Origin: Arthrobacter sp. N199823
GTDB taxonomy: Bacteria > Actinomycetota > Actinomycetes > Actinomycetales > Micrococcaceae
Assembly: GCF_002929705.1 (NCBI RefSeq)
Contig: NZ_PJIN01000002.1
Span: forward strand, 527,296-591,295
Direction: 5' to 3'
Length of the DNA: 64,000 nt
Below the pieces are notes generated by a model. The model was not told where the DNA came from. It saw nothing but the letters and a program-made list of their open reading frames with translations, and searched no databases. The position numbers and the translations under genes are program-made. The stretch's first letter is position 1. The number at the start of each line of letters is the position of its first letter. Below are positions 1 through 8,589 of this stretch, one piece after another.

Positions 1-1
1 G

Positions 2-268
2 CACAGCAGTGGCGCCCGGTACACCGGTAATGCGCAGGGCCTGGTGGAGGTTTTGACGGAGATTCTGGCAACCGCCCACGGAGTTCGGCTGCACCCGGCC
101 GTTCTGGACGTTGATCTAGATGAACTGGCCAGATTGGTGCTTCCGGTCCTGCGCCGCCGGGGCGTACTGGCACCCACCACTACCGATGCCACCTTCCGGG
201 ACCTGCTCGGACTGGACCATCCGGCCAGTCGCTACGCAGCCGTTGAGAAGCAATCCGTTGACTTTTAG
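2..268 (+). CDS. LLM-class flavin monooxygenase, C-terminal fragment (cut by window edge)
   Basis: The frame is open from the first bases, so only the last 88 residues or so are visible. The end pattern, GVRLHPAVL, then VLPVLRRRGV and DLLGLDHPASRYA, matches the C-terminus of NtaA/SnaA/DszA-type luciferase-like monooxygenases, which use FMNH2 supplied by a separate reductase. The next gene, of the same family, starts 9 bp after its stop, so the two are probably co-transcribed. The substrate cannot be read from this fragment. Confidence 0.7.
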   Translation, partial: HSSGARYTGNAQGLVEVLTEILATAHGVRLHPAVLDVDLDELARLVLPVLRRRGVLAPTTTDATFRDLLGLDHPASRYAAVEKQSVDF

Positions 269-277
269 GGAGAAATC

Positions 278-1723
278 ATGAGCAAGAACAGCGAGATCGG
301 CAACGGTTTTGTACCGAGCGGGCAACTGCAATTTGGCGTCTTTTTCCAGGGAGTGAATTCCGGCACCGTCTGGAAAGCAGCCGAATCCGGCTCCCAAACC
401 GACTTTGACTCCTTCCGGCATCTGGCCCAGACCGCGGAGCGAGGGCTCTTCGCAGCGTTCTTCCTAGGCGAGGGCCTGCGGCTGCGTGAACACCTGGGCA
501 GGCCCCACTCCTTGGATGTGGCGGGGCGTCCGGATGCGCAGACCATGTTGGCGGCCTTGGCGGCCGTGACGGACAAGATTGGTTTGGTCGCCACGCAAAA
601 CACCACCTACAACGATCCGGCCCATCTGGCGCACCGGTTCTCCAGCCTGGATCTGCTCTCCGGCGGCCGGGCGGCCTGGAACGTGGTCACCACGGATAAC
701 GCCTGGACGGGTGAGAACTTCCGGCGCGGCGGATACCTCGAGCACGCTGACCGCTACCGCCATGCCGAAGCCTTCGTTGAGACGGCCAAGCGGATCTGGG
801 ACAGTTGGGAGGAGGCCGCCATTGCCGAATCTGAGACTGCTGCAACATGGTCGGCTCCGGGATCGATCCGGGAAGTCAGCCACACGGGCCAGCACTACAC
901 CGTGGAGTATGCGCCTCGGCTGCCACGCAGCGCCCAGTACCGTCCAGTGCTGTTCCAAGCCGGGGATTCACCGGAAGGCCGCGACTTTGCCGCGCGCCAG
1001 GCCGACGTCATCTTTTCCGCTCATCCTGCCTATGAGCCGGCACTGGACTTCCGTCGCGACATTGTTGCCCGAACAGTGAAGGCCGGCCGTGGTCCCAACG
1101 ACGTCCAAATCATGCCTGCCAGCGAGTTCATTCTCGCCGCCACGGCACAGGAAGCCGTGGACAAGAAGGCCTGGGTACGCAGCCTGCAGATTGGCCCGCA
1201 ACAGGCCATTGCCTATCTGGAGCAGTTCTGGGGCAGGGAGCTTTCCGAGTACGATCCCGACGGTCCGCTACCCGAGATCGACCCCGTGGTGGTGGAAACC
1301 TCTGAAACCAGGGGGAGTGGCTTTCACGGTGCCAAGGCCCGCCAGTTGGCGGATCAATGGCGTGCCGAAAGTAAGGACAAGGGGCAGTCCATCCGGGAGT
1401 TTGTGTCCGGTAAGACCAGCCGTGTCGATGCGACGTTCACGGGCTCGTACACCGACATCGCGGACACGCTGGCACGTTATGCCAAGAGCGGTGCGGTGGA
1501 CGGTTTCAACATCTCGCCGTGGCTTGTTCCCACCGGCCTGGATGACATCGTCAACCACCTGGTACCCGAGCTGCAGGCCCGCGGTGTCTACCCCACGGAG
1601 TACGCCGGCAGCACTTTGCGCGAGCACCTCGGCCTGCCCGTACCTGAGCGGCCAGAGCAGGGCGGCAACACCACGGCGACGGAAGTTTCCCTGCAACTGG
1701 CAGTAGCCGCACAGCAACTCTAA
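278..1723 (+). CDS. LLM-class flavin-dependent monooxygenase (NtaA/SnaA/DszA family)
   Basis: A 481-residue cytoplasmic monooxygenase of the two-component bacterial luciferase fold, which oxidises small sulfur- or nitrogen-containing compounds with reduced flavin. Family motifs are intact: QTAERGLFAAFFLGE near residue 50, the TTYNDPAHLAHRFSSLD and GGRAAWNVVTTD flavin-site segments near 110-145, and a C-terminal VDGFNISPWL segment. Length is normal for the family (about 440-480). The ATG start has AGGGAGAAATC just upstream. It follows another family member by 9 bp and ends at a strong hairpin. Flavin reductases lie at 4477-5510. The exact substrate is unknown; organosulfur is an inference from the family. 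Confidence 0.85.
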   Translation: MSKNSEIGNGFVPSGQLQFGVFFQGVNSGTVWKAAESGSQTDFDSFRHLAQTAERGLFAAFFLGEGLRLREHLGRPHSLDVAGRPDAQTMLAALAAVTDKIGLVATQNTTYNDPAHLAHRFSSLDLLSGGRAAWNVVTTDNAWTGENFRRGGYLEHADRYRHAEAFVETAKRIWDSWEEAAIAESETAATWSAPGSIREVSHTGQHYTVEYAPRLPRSAQYRPVLFQAGDSPEGRDFAARQADVIFSAHPAYEPALDFRRDIVARTVKAGRGPNDVQIMPASEFILAATAQEAVDKKAWVRSLQIGPQQAIAYLEQFWGRELSEYDPDGPLPEIDPVVVETSETRGSGFHGAKARQLADQWRAESKDKGQSIREFVSGKTSRVDATFTGSYTDIADTLARYAKSGAVDGFNISPWLVPTGLDDIVNHLVPELQARGVYPTEYAGSTLREHLGLPVPERPEQGGNTTATEVSLQLAVAAQQL

Positions 1724-1758
1724 GTAACGCTACAAATGGCGCGTTTCCAAGGAAAAGT

Positions 1759-1808
1759 ACGACGGCGGGAGGTGAGCTGAATTTCTTTAGCTCACCTCCC
1801 GCCGTCGT
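1759..1808. terminator. Bidirectional terminator with ACGACGGCGG stem base
   Basis: A perfect 20-bp inverted repeat with a 10-nt loop (GAATTTCTTT) lies between the convergent monooxygenase and solute-binding protein genes. It shares its stem base with hairpins at 31413-31463 and 51887-51944. Confidence 0.85.
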
Positions 1809-1824
1809 GCTCCAAGCGCGGAAC

Positions 1825-2796
1825 TCAGCTGGCGGGCAGGCCGGGTGGGTTCAGCTCGGAGTGCTTGACGGCTTCACTGGAGAGCCCCCAGATGTCAAGG
1901 ATCCTGGCGTAGCTGCCCTCGGCGATCAGATGGTTGATGCCGGCCTGCGCGGCGACGGCAAAGCCATTCCCCTTTTCGGTGGTGACGGCGATACTCGCTT
2001 GGAGCGGCCAGCCGCCATCGACAGTGCCGAGAAGTTTCGTCTTGCCGTCGGCGGCGGCCTTGTACGCGCCGGTGGGATTCGGCCCAAAGGTTAGGTCCGC
2101 ACGGCCAGCCAGCAGAGCTAGCGAGGACGCGGAATCGTCGTCGTAGTATTGGAAATCCACCGGGTCCAGTCCCTTAGCCACATTCTCCTTGTTCCAGGCC
2201 AAGAGGATGGCCTCCTGATTGGTTCCTGATCCGACAATGATCCTTTTGCCCGCCACATCGGCGGCGGCGCCGACCTTGGTGATGGGGGAGTCGCTCTTGG
2301 CGTAGAAACCCAGCTTGTCCTCCCGGTAGCTGGCGAAATCAAACTTGACTTTGCGTTCTTCAGTGACAGTCACGTTCGTGATGGCCGCCTCGTATTTTCC
2401 AGAAGCAACACCTAAGGGCCAATCAGCCCATGCCGTGGGGACGATCTCGGCTTCCAATCCCAGCGACTGTGCCAGCGCTACGGCAATGTCCACCTCATTG
2501 CCGATGGGGGTCACATTGTCCGTGGCGTACAGACCCAAGGGTGCTGCGCCCAGCGTCACGGCAACGGTGAGCTTTCCGTCTTTTTTGATGGCCGCGGGGA
2601 CCAGAGCGGCAGCCGCAGGGTCCTTGGTGACGGCCACCCTGTCCTGATCCGGAGTGAGGTTAAAGGTCTTGGTGCCGGAGGTGCTCACCGGAATCTGCGC
2701 CGTGCTGGCACCCGGGTCTGAGCAGGCGGCCAAGCCCACAAGTGCGGAGACGGCAACCGTTACGGTCAGAACTGATTGGGGGATGGTTATTTTCAT
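1825..2796 (-). CDS. ABC transporter substrate-binding lipoprotein (family 3, amino-acid type)
   Basis: A secreted, lipid-anchored binding protein of 323 residues. I chose the ATG at 2796 because it gives a clean lipoprotein signal (MKITIPQS, hydrophobic core, LVGLAAC lipobox with Cys25) and has AAAGGAC upstream. The frame is open further upstream but the extra residues do not look like a signal peptide. Mature-part motifs such as GNEVDIAVALAQSLG, NVTVTEERKVKFDFASY and AGKRIIVGSGTNQEA are typical of periplasmic binding protein family 3 (polar amino acid, cystine or similar). No permease or ATPase gene is adjacent. It lies convergent to one monooxygenase and divergent from another, so it may bring in their substrate. 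Confidence 0.85.
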   Translation of the reverse strand: MKITIPQSVLTVTVAVSALVGLAACSDPGASTAQIPVSTSGTKTFNLTPDQDRVAVTKDPAAAALVPAAIKKDGKLTVAVTLGAAPLGLYATDNVTPIGNEVDIAVALAQSLGLEAEIVPTAWADWPLGVASGKYEAAITNVTVTEERKVKFDFASYREDKLGFYAKSDSPITKVGAAADVAGKRIIVGSGTNQEAILLAWNKENVAKGLDPVDFQYYDDDSASSLALLAGRADLTFGPNPTGAYKAAADGKTKLLGTVDGGWPLQASIAVTTEKGNGFAVAAQAGINHLIAEGSYARILDIWGLSSEAVKHSELNPPGLPAS

Positions 2797-3113
2797 GATG
2801 TCCTTTGCTGCAGTGTTGGTGTTTTTGCGGAGGTAAAAGCAACTATCCGGCACCTTTCGCAGCAGTTCCAAGACCCAGGAAATGCGCAGATACATGCATT
2901 CATAACGCGTCGCATCCCGTCTCACGAGGTCATGACAACAGGGCAACTCTGCCCGTAATGATGAGGGAAATATGTCCTTGAGTGGCGCAATATTACGGGG
3001 TGCAACGCACGCCCGGTGCGCTCGTGAAACTCTCAAGAAAGCACGCCATCAACAGCCCCACATGGCTCAGGGTGCGTACCTGTGATTTCACTGCCCAGGA
3101 AGAAAAGTTCATC
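2797..3113. other. Divergent intergenic region, 317 bp
   Basis: This region separates the divergent binding-protein and monooxygenase genes and must hold both promoters. A small hairpin (GGGCAACTCTGCCC, near 2941-2954) is visible. I found no convincing riboswitch fold or known operator. Confidence 0.4.
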
Positions 3114-4346
3114 ATGACAAATACCGATGCATCACATAGCGCATTCACTCCCGCAGGCCACCTCCAGTTAGGGGTCACGGTGTTGGGGCCCGGCGCCGAT
3201 GTGAGTTTTGAGGAATTGCGTACTTTGGCCCAGACGGCGGAACGTGGATTATTCTCCATGCTGACGTTGGATGAACGCTATTGGCTGCGCGGTGATCCCG
3301 GTGCTCTCTCTGCCACGGACCCGGCTGGCAGCAATGATGTGAGCACTTTATTGGCTGCCTTGGCTGCCGTGACAACAAATATTGGCCTGGTTGCGGCAGC
3401 GTCGCCGGACTATGACGATCCCGCATCCCTCACCCGGCGACTTGATTCGCTGACCAGAATTTCACAGGATCGCGCTGCGTGGCAGGTCCTTGCTGATGGG
3501 GCAATTTACGGCGAGGAAGCCCTCGAGGAGGAGCTTGGGGAAGCCCTCGAGGACACTATCGAAGCCCCACCGAGCGGAGGTGGGCGCCACGCCCTGATCG
3601 AGTCCATGCGCCACCAATGGCAAACGTGGAGCAGGTTCGAAACTCAGGGCCCGGTGGAACTGTTGGGAGCCTTTGCACATGAAGGCCAAAAATACAGTGT
3701 TGGCATGGGTGCACTTCGCCGGAGCGAACCAAGGGGCGGTCCCGTCCTGATCCACGGTGCAGAGTCTGCAGAAAGCCTCGCCACGGCAACTGAGCTGGCG
3801 GAGGTCATAGTGTCCGAGCCCGCGAGCCTTGAAGGTGCATTGGCCTTTCGGCGAGAGGTGGTGGCCCGCAGCCTCAGGGCCGGACGTGGCGCCAATGATG
3901 TGAAAATCATGCAGGCTGCAACGTTTATTGTGGCTCCCACGAGGGAAGAAGCCATCGAAAAGGCTGACTGGATCCGTGAGCAATTGCCGGAATCCGTGTG
4001 GGATGAGCGGGCGTTTGTTGGATCCTACGCGCACGTTGCCGATCAGCTGTTGGACTTTGCCCGCTCCGGTGCTGTGGATGGCTTCAACGTCATGCCGTGG
4101 CTCTTTGCGGACGAGCTGGCCGATTTGGTGAATCACTTGATTCCGGCATTGCAGGCTCGCGGGGCCTATCCCACTGAGTATGCCGCTGGCACGCTGCGCG
4201 GCAACTTGGGCCTGCCCGATCGCACCGTAACCGCCACAGTGAATACTACGCACGCCCTGCCAGTCATCGAGGTGGGGGACCTGGGCGATGTTCGCCTGGA
4301 CCCGGATCTGCGCATGGAATTGATAGTGCAAAAACTCTCGGCTTGA
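3114..4346 (+). CDS. Degenerate LLM-class monooxygenase paralogue
   Basis: A 410-residue paralogue of the monooxygenase at 278-1723. The start is set at the ATG at 3114, after AGGAAGAAAAG, because homology begins with AGHLQLGV shortly after. The N-terminal LAQTAERGLFSMLTLDE and C-terminal SGAVDGFNVMPWLF segments are conserved. Two features differ. The flavin-site segment reads DRAAWQVLADGA instead of GRAAWNVVTTD, and roughly 60 residues are missing before VGSYAHVADQL compared with the paralogue. A low-complexity acidic stretch (EEALEEELGEALED) sits mid-protein. It may be inactive or have altered specificity. It is followed by flavin reductase genes in the same direction. Confidence 0.75.
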   Translation: MTNTDASHSAFTPAGHLQLGVTVLGPGADVSFEELRTLAQTAERGLFSMLTLDERYWLRGDPGALSATDPAGSNDVSTLLAALAAVTTNIGLVAAASPDYDDPASLTRRLDSLTRISQDRAAWQVLADGAIYGEEALEEELGEALEDTIEAPPSGGGRHALIESMRHQWQTWSRFETQGPVELLGAFAHEGQKYSVGMGALRRSEPRGGPVLIHGAESAESLATATELAEVIVSEPASLEGALAFRREVVARSLRAGRGANDVKIMQAATFIVAPTREEAIEKADWIREQLPESVWDERAFVGSYAHVADQLLDFARSGAVDGFNVMPWLFADELADLVNHLIPALQARGAYPTEYAAGTLRGNLGLPDRTVTATVNTTHALPVIEVGDLGDVRLDPDLRMELIVQKLSA

Positions 4347-4476
4347 GCCGGTCAATTGTGACGCTGTGTCACTCGCCGTTGAGCACTATTGAGCAGTATT
4401 GCCTGCCATGAACGGAACCTTGGCTGGCGCAGCGCCACCATGATGGTCTGGCCAGACAGCAACGAAAGGAAGCGCC

Positions 4477-4992
4477 ATGACATCCCAACCCTCCGTCACC
4501 CCCACCCAGCTGCGCAACGTCCTGGGCCATTTCGCCACGGGACTGACCATCATCACTGCCGAGACACCCCAAGGTCCTGCCGGCTTCACCTGCCAATCCT
4601 TCGCCTCACTGTCGCTGGATCCGGCACTGGTGACCTTCAGCCCGGCCCGGACCTCCTCCACCTGGCCGCTATTGCGTGCCACCGGCAGGTTCACCATCAA
4701 CATTCTGCCCGCCGAGCACCGTCATCTGTCGGCCCAGTTTGCCCGCTCCGGGTCCGACAAGTTCGCCGGGGTTGCCTACACAGATTCGCCGTTGGGGAAC
4801 CCCATCCTGGATCAGGCGCTTGCCTGGGTGGATTGTGAACTTCACCAAGAGTACGACGGCGGCGACCACACCATTGTGGTGGGTTCCGTCCACGCCCTGG
4901 AAGCGAGGGCGCACGGAGATCCACTGCTGTTTTACCGAGGTACTTATGGTCAGCTCCACAGCGCACCAGCTCTCGTGGGGGCTCCTGCGTGA
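4477..4992 (+). CDS. Flavin reductase (DIM6/NTAB-type)
   Basis: A 171-residue flavin reductase-like protein with the split-barrel flavin-binding fold. It supplies reduced FMN or FAD to two-component monooxygenases. The signature LRNVLGHFATGLTIIT at the N-terminus, GFTCQSFASLSLDPALVTF and DGGDHTIVVGSV are seen. The ATG follows CGAAAGGAAG. Its stop overlaps the start of the next reductase by 4 bp, so the two are translationally coupled. Placement after three monooxygenase genes points to it as their reductase partner. Confidence 0.88.
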   Translation: MTSQPSVTPTQLRNVLGHFATGLTIITAETPQGPAGFTCQSFASLSLDPALVTFSPARTSSTWPLLRATGRFTINILPAEHRHLSAQFARSGSDKFAGVAYTDSPLGNPILDQALAWVDCELHQEYDGGDHTIVVGSVHALEARAHGDPLLFYRGTYGQLHSAPALVGAPA

Positions 4993-5510
4993 AAATTGTC
5001 GGAGTTGACGCAAGTCCGTATGGCCCAGGGAAGACGGCAGCAGCCGTGCAGGCTGTTCTGGCCGGCGCAGCCAGCCATGGCGCCACAACAGAACTGATCC
5101 GCCATGACCACCCGGACGTGGTGGCTCGCATCGCTGAGGCGGACGCCGTCGTTCTTGGCAGCCCCACCTACCGGGCCACGCACACCGCTGCCCTACGGAT
5201 GCTGTTGGAAAGGATCGATCGAAAAGCGGGGGCGGAACCACTGGCCGCAACGCCCGTTGCTATCGTCATGACGGGAGCCTCTGGGGAGCACTTCCTGGGA
5301 ACGCGGGATCTCGCTGGCACGATGAGCGGCTTTTTCGGCACGCAGCTGTTGTCCCCGGATTTGTACTTCCACGGCGCTGACTTTGACGCAGGGGGACAGC
5401 CGGGCGACCGTGCGGCGGAGCTATGTGCGTTGCATGGCGCAGCGCTGGCAGAGCTGGCGGGCGCTGTGGGCGGATCGACGGCGCTGAAGGCACTGCGGCC
5501 GTTGGTGTGA
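4989..5510 (+). CDS. NAD(P)H-dependent FMN reductase
   Basis: A 173-residue flavodoxin-fold reductase related to SsuE/MsuE, giving reduced FMN. It begins with a GTG that overlaps the previous stop (GTGA). Visible features are a nucleotide-binding start (KIVGVDASPYGPGKT), the flavin-phosphate segment VVLGSPTYRATHTAALR around residues 55-72, and PVAIVMTGASGEH. It sits in the monooxygenase/flavin reductase operon, so the locus encodes two unrelated reductases for the same cofactor pool. Confidence 0.85.
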   Translation: MKIVGVDASPYGPGKTAAAVQAVLAGAASHGATTELIRHDHPDVVARIAEADAVVLGSPTYRATHTAALRMLLERIDRKAGAEPLAATPVAIVMTGASGEHFLGTRDLAGTMSGFFGTQLLSPDLYFHGADFDAGGQPGDRAAELCALHGAALAELAGAVGGSTALKALRPLV

Positions 5511-5540
5511 GAGTCCTTCATGCGGCCCCGCGGCTCAGTT

Positions 5541-6800
5541 TTACGGAAGAAGCTTGGTGTCCTTCGCCGGGAGCCAGAGCAGAACAGCCAGGAAGGCCAC
5601 AGCTGTAGCCATCAGGAATGCAGGGCCGTAGGAGAAGGAATCGACCAGGATTCCCGCGGCAATGGGTCCGATGATAGCGCCGAGGTCCGAGCTCATCTGG
5701 AAGGTGGCTAGGACCTTCCCGCCTGAGCGTTCGTTACCAATCACGTCGGCCACGGTGGCTTGTTGGGCCGGGCCCATGAGTCCGCTGCCTAGTCCCGCGA
5801 TGGCTGAGACTGCGAAGAACCAGAACTCATTACCCGTGAAGCCGAGGACGCCCATGGCAATGCCGTTCACTGCCAATCCGGCGATGATCATGGGTTTACG
5901 GCCCCACGCATCGGCCAACTTGCCAGAGAAGGTCAGCGCTATACCGGTACCAATGGCAAACACGGCGAGGGAGATGCCGGCTACCTCGGAGCCGGCGCCC
6001 AGCGCCGTGGTGGCAAACAGCGGCACCAAGGCCATGCGGATGCCGAAGGCGGACCAGCCATTGGCGAAACCGGACGCCAGCACCGCCCTGTAGGCAGGCA
6101 TGCCCAAGGCAACCCGCAGAGGCAGGGCTTCCTTCTTCATCGCGGCAGTAGCAACGGCAGCACCCGCAGCGCCGCCAGCACCGCCGGTCCGTGCGCTCAA
6201 GCTGGAGACCGCTGGCAGCTGAGTTGCCACCAATAGAGCCACCAAAACCAGGGCGCACGCGTAGACCAAGAAGGGCAATTGCATGCCCAGCCCTGCCAAT
6301 AATCCGCCCACGGCCGGTCCGGCAATGTTGCCGAGCAAAAATGACCCGGCGTACAGACTTGACACCCGTCCGCGCGCTGCGGGAGGGGCCATTTTAATGA
6401 GCAAGCCCATGGCTGCCACGGTGAACATGGTGGAGCCAATTCCGCCGAGGCCCCGGTACAGCAGCAGTTGCCAGTAATTCTGGGCAAAGGCGCACGCTGC
6501 CGAGGACGCAGCAACAATCAGGATGCCCAAAATATAGGTGCGGCGCTCACCCATCCGCTCCACGAGCCAGCCGCTCAGCGGCGCAAAAAGCAGCCTGGTG
6601 AAGGCAAAGGCGCTGACCACTACGGCGGCGGCGCTGACGCTGACGTCGAAGCTTTGCGCGAATTGCGGCAGCACGGGAGCCACGATCCCAAAGCCAATGG
6701 CAATCATGAATGCGGCAGCGACCAGCACCTTGATCTCGCGGGGGAGCTTCACCGCGGGCAGATCGAGTGACTTCTTCGAGGAGGGCTTAGAGGATGACAT
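5541..6800 (-). CDS. MFS transporter, 12-TM drug/metabolite exporter type
   Basis: A major facilitator of about 419 residues. Twelve hydrophobic segments can be traced. The family loop motif after TM2 reads GWLVERMGERRTYILG and its second-half repeat reads GKLADAWGRKPMIIAG. A glycine/alanine-rich cytoplasmic linker separates the halves (TGGAGGAAGAAVA). The ATG at 6800 is preferred over GTG at 6818; neither has a strong ribosome site. It converges on the FMN reductase with a gap of only 30 bp, and is divergent from ftsY. The substrate is not evident. Confidence 0.8.
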   Translation of the reverse strand: MSSSKPSSKKSLDLPAVKLPREIKVLVAAAFMIAIGFGIVAPVLPQFAQSFDVSVSAAAVVVSAFAFTRLLFAPLSGWLVERMGERRTYILGILIVAASSAACAFAQNYWQLLLYRGLGGIGSTMFTVAAMGLLIKMAPPAARGRVSSLYAGSFLLGNIAGPAVGGLLAGLGMQLPFLVYACALVLVALLVATQLPAVSSLSARTGGAGGAAGAAVATAAMKKEALPLRVALGMPAYRAVLASGFANGWSAFGIRMALVPLFATTALGAGSEVAGISLAVFAIGTGIALTFSGKLADAWGRKPMIIAGLAVNGIAMGVLGFTGNEFWFFAVSAIAGLGSGLMGPAQQATVADVIGNERSGGKVLATFQMSSDLGAIIGPIAAGILVDSFSYGPAFLMATAVAFLAVLLWLPAKDTKLLP

Positions 6801-6888
6801 CACTGATGAGTGTCCCACACAGGGTCAAGACGGCTGTGAAATCGGCACTCAAAGCTGGCTCTGACCGTGCCCGTGAGAGACTGTTGGG

Positions 6889-8106
6889 GTGAACGAATTT
6901 CTCCCCATCATCCTGTCCATCGTGGTTGGACTCGCCGTCATTGGCGGTCTCATCCCCGTCTTCCTCAAGGCCCGCCGGAGCAGCCAGAATTACACCGGCC
7001 CCCGTGATGCCAATGACCCGGCACCCCTGGACTCAGCCGCCAGCACTGACGCCCAGGGTGGCGGCACTCTGGTGGAGGACCGCCCGGAACCCCAGGGGCC
7101 GCCGTCGGACATTGGGACGCCAGACCTCGAGACCGTAGAGCTTGAGCCGGAAGCACCCGCGGCCCCATCGCTGGAGACCCCGCTGCCCGTAGAAGGCCGC
7201 CTGGTGCGCCTGCGTGCGCGCCTGGCCAAGTCCAACAACGCGCTGGGCAAGGGCCTACTGGCGCTGCTCTCCCGCGACACCATTGACGAGAACGTGTGGG
7301 AAGAGGTCGAGGAGACGCTGCTGCTGGCGGACATCGGCACTGATTCCACCATGGATCTCGTGGACACGTTGCGCGACCGCGTGAAGGTTCTGGGTGTCCG
7401 CAGCCCCGAACATGTCCAGGCCATGCTGCGTGAAGAACTCATCAAGCTGATGGATCCCACCATGGACCGCACGCTGAACATCTCCCGTCACGATGACCGC
7501 CCCGCCGTGCTCATGGTGGTTGGCGTCAACGGCGTGGGCAAGACCACGACCGTTGGCAAACTGGCCCGGGTGTTAGTGGCCGAGGACAAGGACGTGCTGC
7601 TCGGCGCGGCTGACACCTTCCGCGCCGCCGCCGCCGAGCAGCTGGCCACCTGGGGTGCCCGCGTGGGTGTTCCCACTGTGAAGTCCGACGTCGATGGGGC
7701 AGACCCAGCCTCCGTCGCCTTCGAGGCGGTCAAGGTGGGCATTGAGCAGGAAGTTGATGTTGTCATGATTGACACCGCTGGCCGGCTGCAGAACAAGGTT
7801 GGCCTGATGGATGAACTTGGCAAGGTCAAGCGCGTCATTGAAAAGCAGGCAACGGTTGACGAGGTGTTGTTGGTCCTTGACGCAACCACCGGCCAGAACG
7901 GCCTGACTCAGGCAAAGGTCTTCGCCGAGGTTGTCAACATCACCGGCATTGTGTTGACCAAGCTCGACGGCACCGCCAAGGGCGGCATCGTGGTGGCCAT
8001 CCAGAAAACGCTCGGCGTGCCCGTGAAGCTGGTCGGTTTGGGTGAAGGTGCCGACGATCTGGCCCCCTTCGACGCAGAGAGTTTTGTGGACGCATTGCTG
8101 AACTAA
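6889..8106 (+). CDS. ftsY: Signal recognition particle receptor FtsY
   Basis: The membrane-docking GTPase for SRP-ribosome complexes, 405 residues. An N-terminal membrane segment (about residues 5-27) is followed by an acidic A region (about 30-100), then the NG domain. The G1 motif GVNGVGKTTT lies near residue 210, followed by ADTFRAAAAEQL, DTAGRL and TKLDGTAKGG. GTG start. Its partner Ffh is encoded 5 kb downstream at 13167. A strong terminator follows. Confidence 0.97.
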   Translation: MNEFLPIILSIVVGLAVIGGLIPVFLKARRSSQNYTGPRDANDPAPLDSAASTDAQGGGTLVEDRPEPQGPPSDIGTPDLETVELEPEAPAAPSLETPLPVEGRLVRLRARLAKSNNALGKGLLALLSRDTIDENVWEEVEETLLLADIGTDSTMDLVDTLRDRVKVLGVRSPEHVQAMLREELIKLMDPTMDRTLNISRHDDRPAVLMVVGVNGVGKTTTVGKLARVLVAEDKDVLLGAADTFRAAAAEQLATWGARVGVPTVKSDVDGADPASVAFEAVKVGIEQEVDVVMIDTAGRLQNKVGLMDELGKVKRVIEKQATVDEVLLVLDATTGQNGLTQAKVFAEVVNITGIVLTKLDGTAKGGIVVAIQKTLGVPVKLVGLGEGADDLAPFDAESFVDALLN

Positions 8107-8153
8107 CTGAAGTAGTCTTGCGCGCGGAGCGATTTGAACCGCTCGAATATAAT

Positions 8154-8195
8154 AAAAAAGGAAAGTGTCCGCTTCGGCGGGCACTTTCCTTTTTA
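8154..8195 (+). terminator. Rho-independent terminator of ftsY
   Basis: A-run, hairpin GGAAAGTG...CACTTTCC with a TTCG-containing loop, then TTTTT. Confidence 0.9.
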
Positions 8196-8238
8196 ACCCT
8201 GCGACTTAACCCTGTAACTTAACCCTGTAATTTAACCC
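8193..8238. repeat. Tandem TTAACCCTGnnAn repeat
   Basis: Three 13-bp units (TTAACCCTGCGAC, TTAACCCTGTAAC, TTAACCCTGTAAT) plus a fourth partial TTAACCC follow each other directly after the ftsY terminator. A further TTAACCCTG occurs at about 9356. The spacing suggests repeated protein-binding sites, but the function is unknown. Confidence 0.75.
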
Positions 8239-8589
8239 TTTTAGATTTTACAAAACAAATTCCAACTCCCAAGCCTGTATTGTCCGCATGGTTAGTAGCC
8301 GGAAATTCCGCGGCATGACGCCAACAATGTTACTGAACAGTAGCCTTGGGATCGATCACTACTTGCCCTTTGGTTAGTCTCTTTGGCCAGATGTCCAAAA
8401 TGTTTGGGCTACGATTAAGTCGGTTTAAGGGTAAAAAAATAGACGGTCCGTAGCGTGAAATTTATGAAAGTGCTTACACTGCGCTCTCGGAACTCTACGA
8501 CGCATCATTCATCGATCGCGATGTACTCAAGGACCTCCCGTGGCGGGGGCCACAAGCAGGAAAAAACTTTCAGAGGGGGACTGATCACA
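8239..8589. other. AT-rich upstream region of the LuxR-type regulator
   Basis: About 350 bp with lower GC than the surroundings, between the tandem repeat and the regulator start. It presumably holds the regulator promoter. An in-frame extension of the regulator reaches back to 8455 but has no coding character. No RNA gene is recognised. Confidence 0.4.

Noticed and set aside
2935-2975. Possible SAM-IV-like riboswitch ahead of the third monooxygenase
   Set aside because: Only a small GGGCAAC...GCCC hairpin is seen; the pseudoknot and multi-stem core of SAM riboswitches are absent.
4850-4866. GAGTACGACGGCGGCGAC resembling the terminator stem base
   Set aside because: It lies inside the flavin reductase gene, encodes conserved residues (EYDGGD), and has no partner arm.
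8125-8146. GGTTCAAATC on the minus strand resembling a tRNA T-arm
   Set aside because: The stem closes an 8-nt loop instead of 7 and no D-arm or anticodon arm is present.
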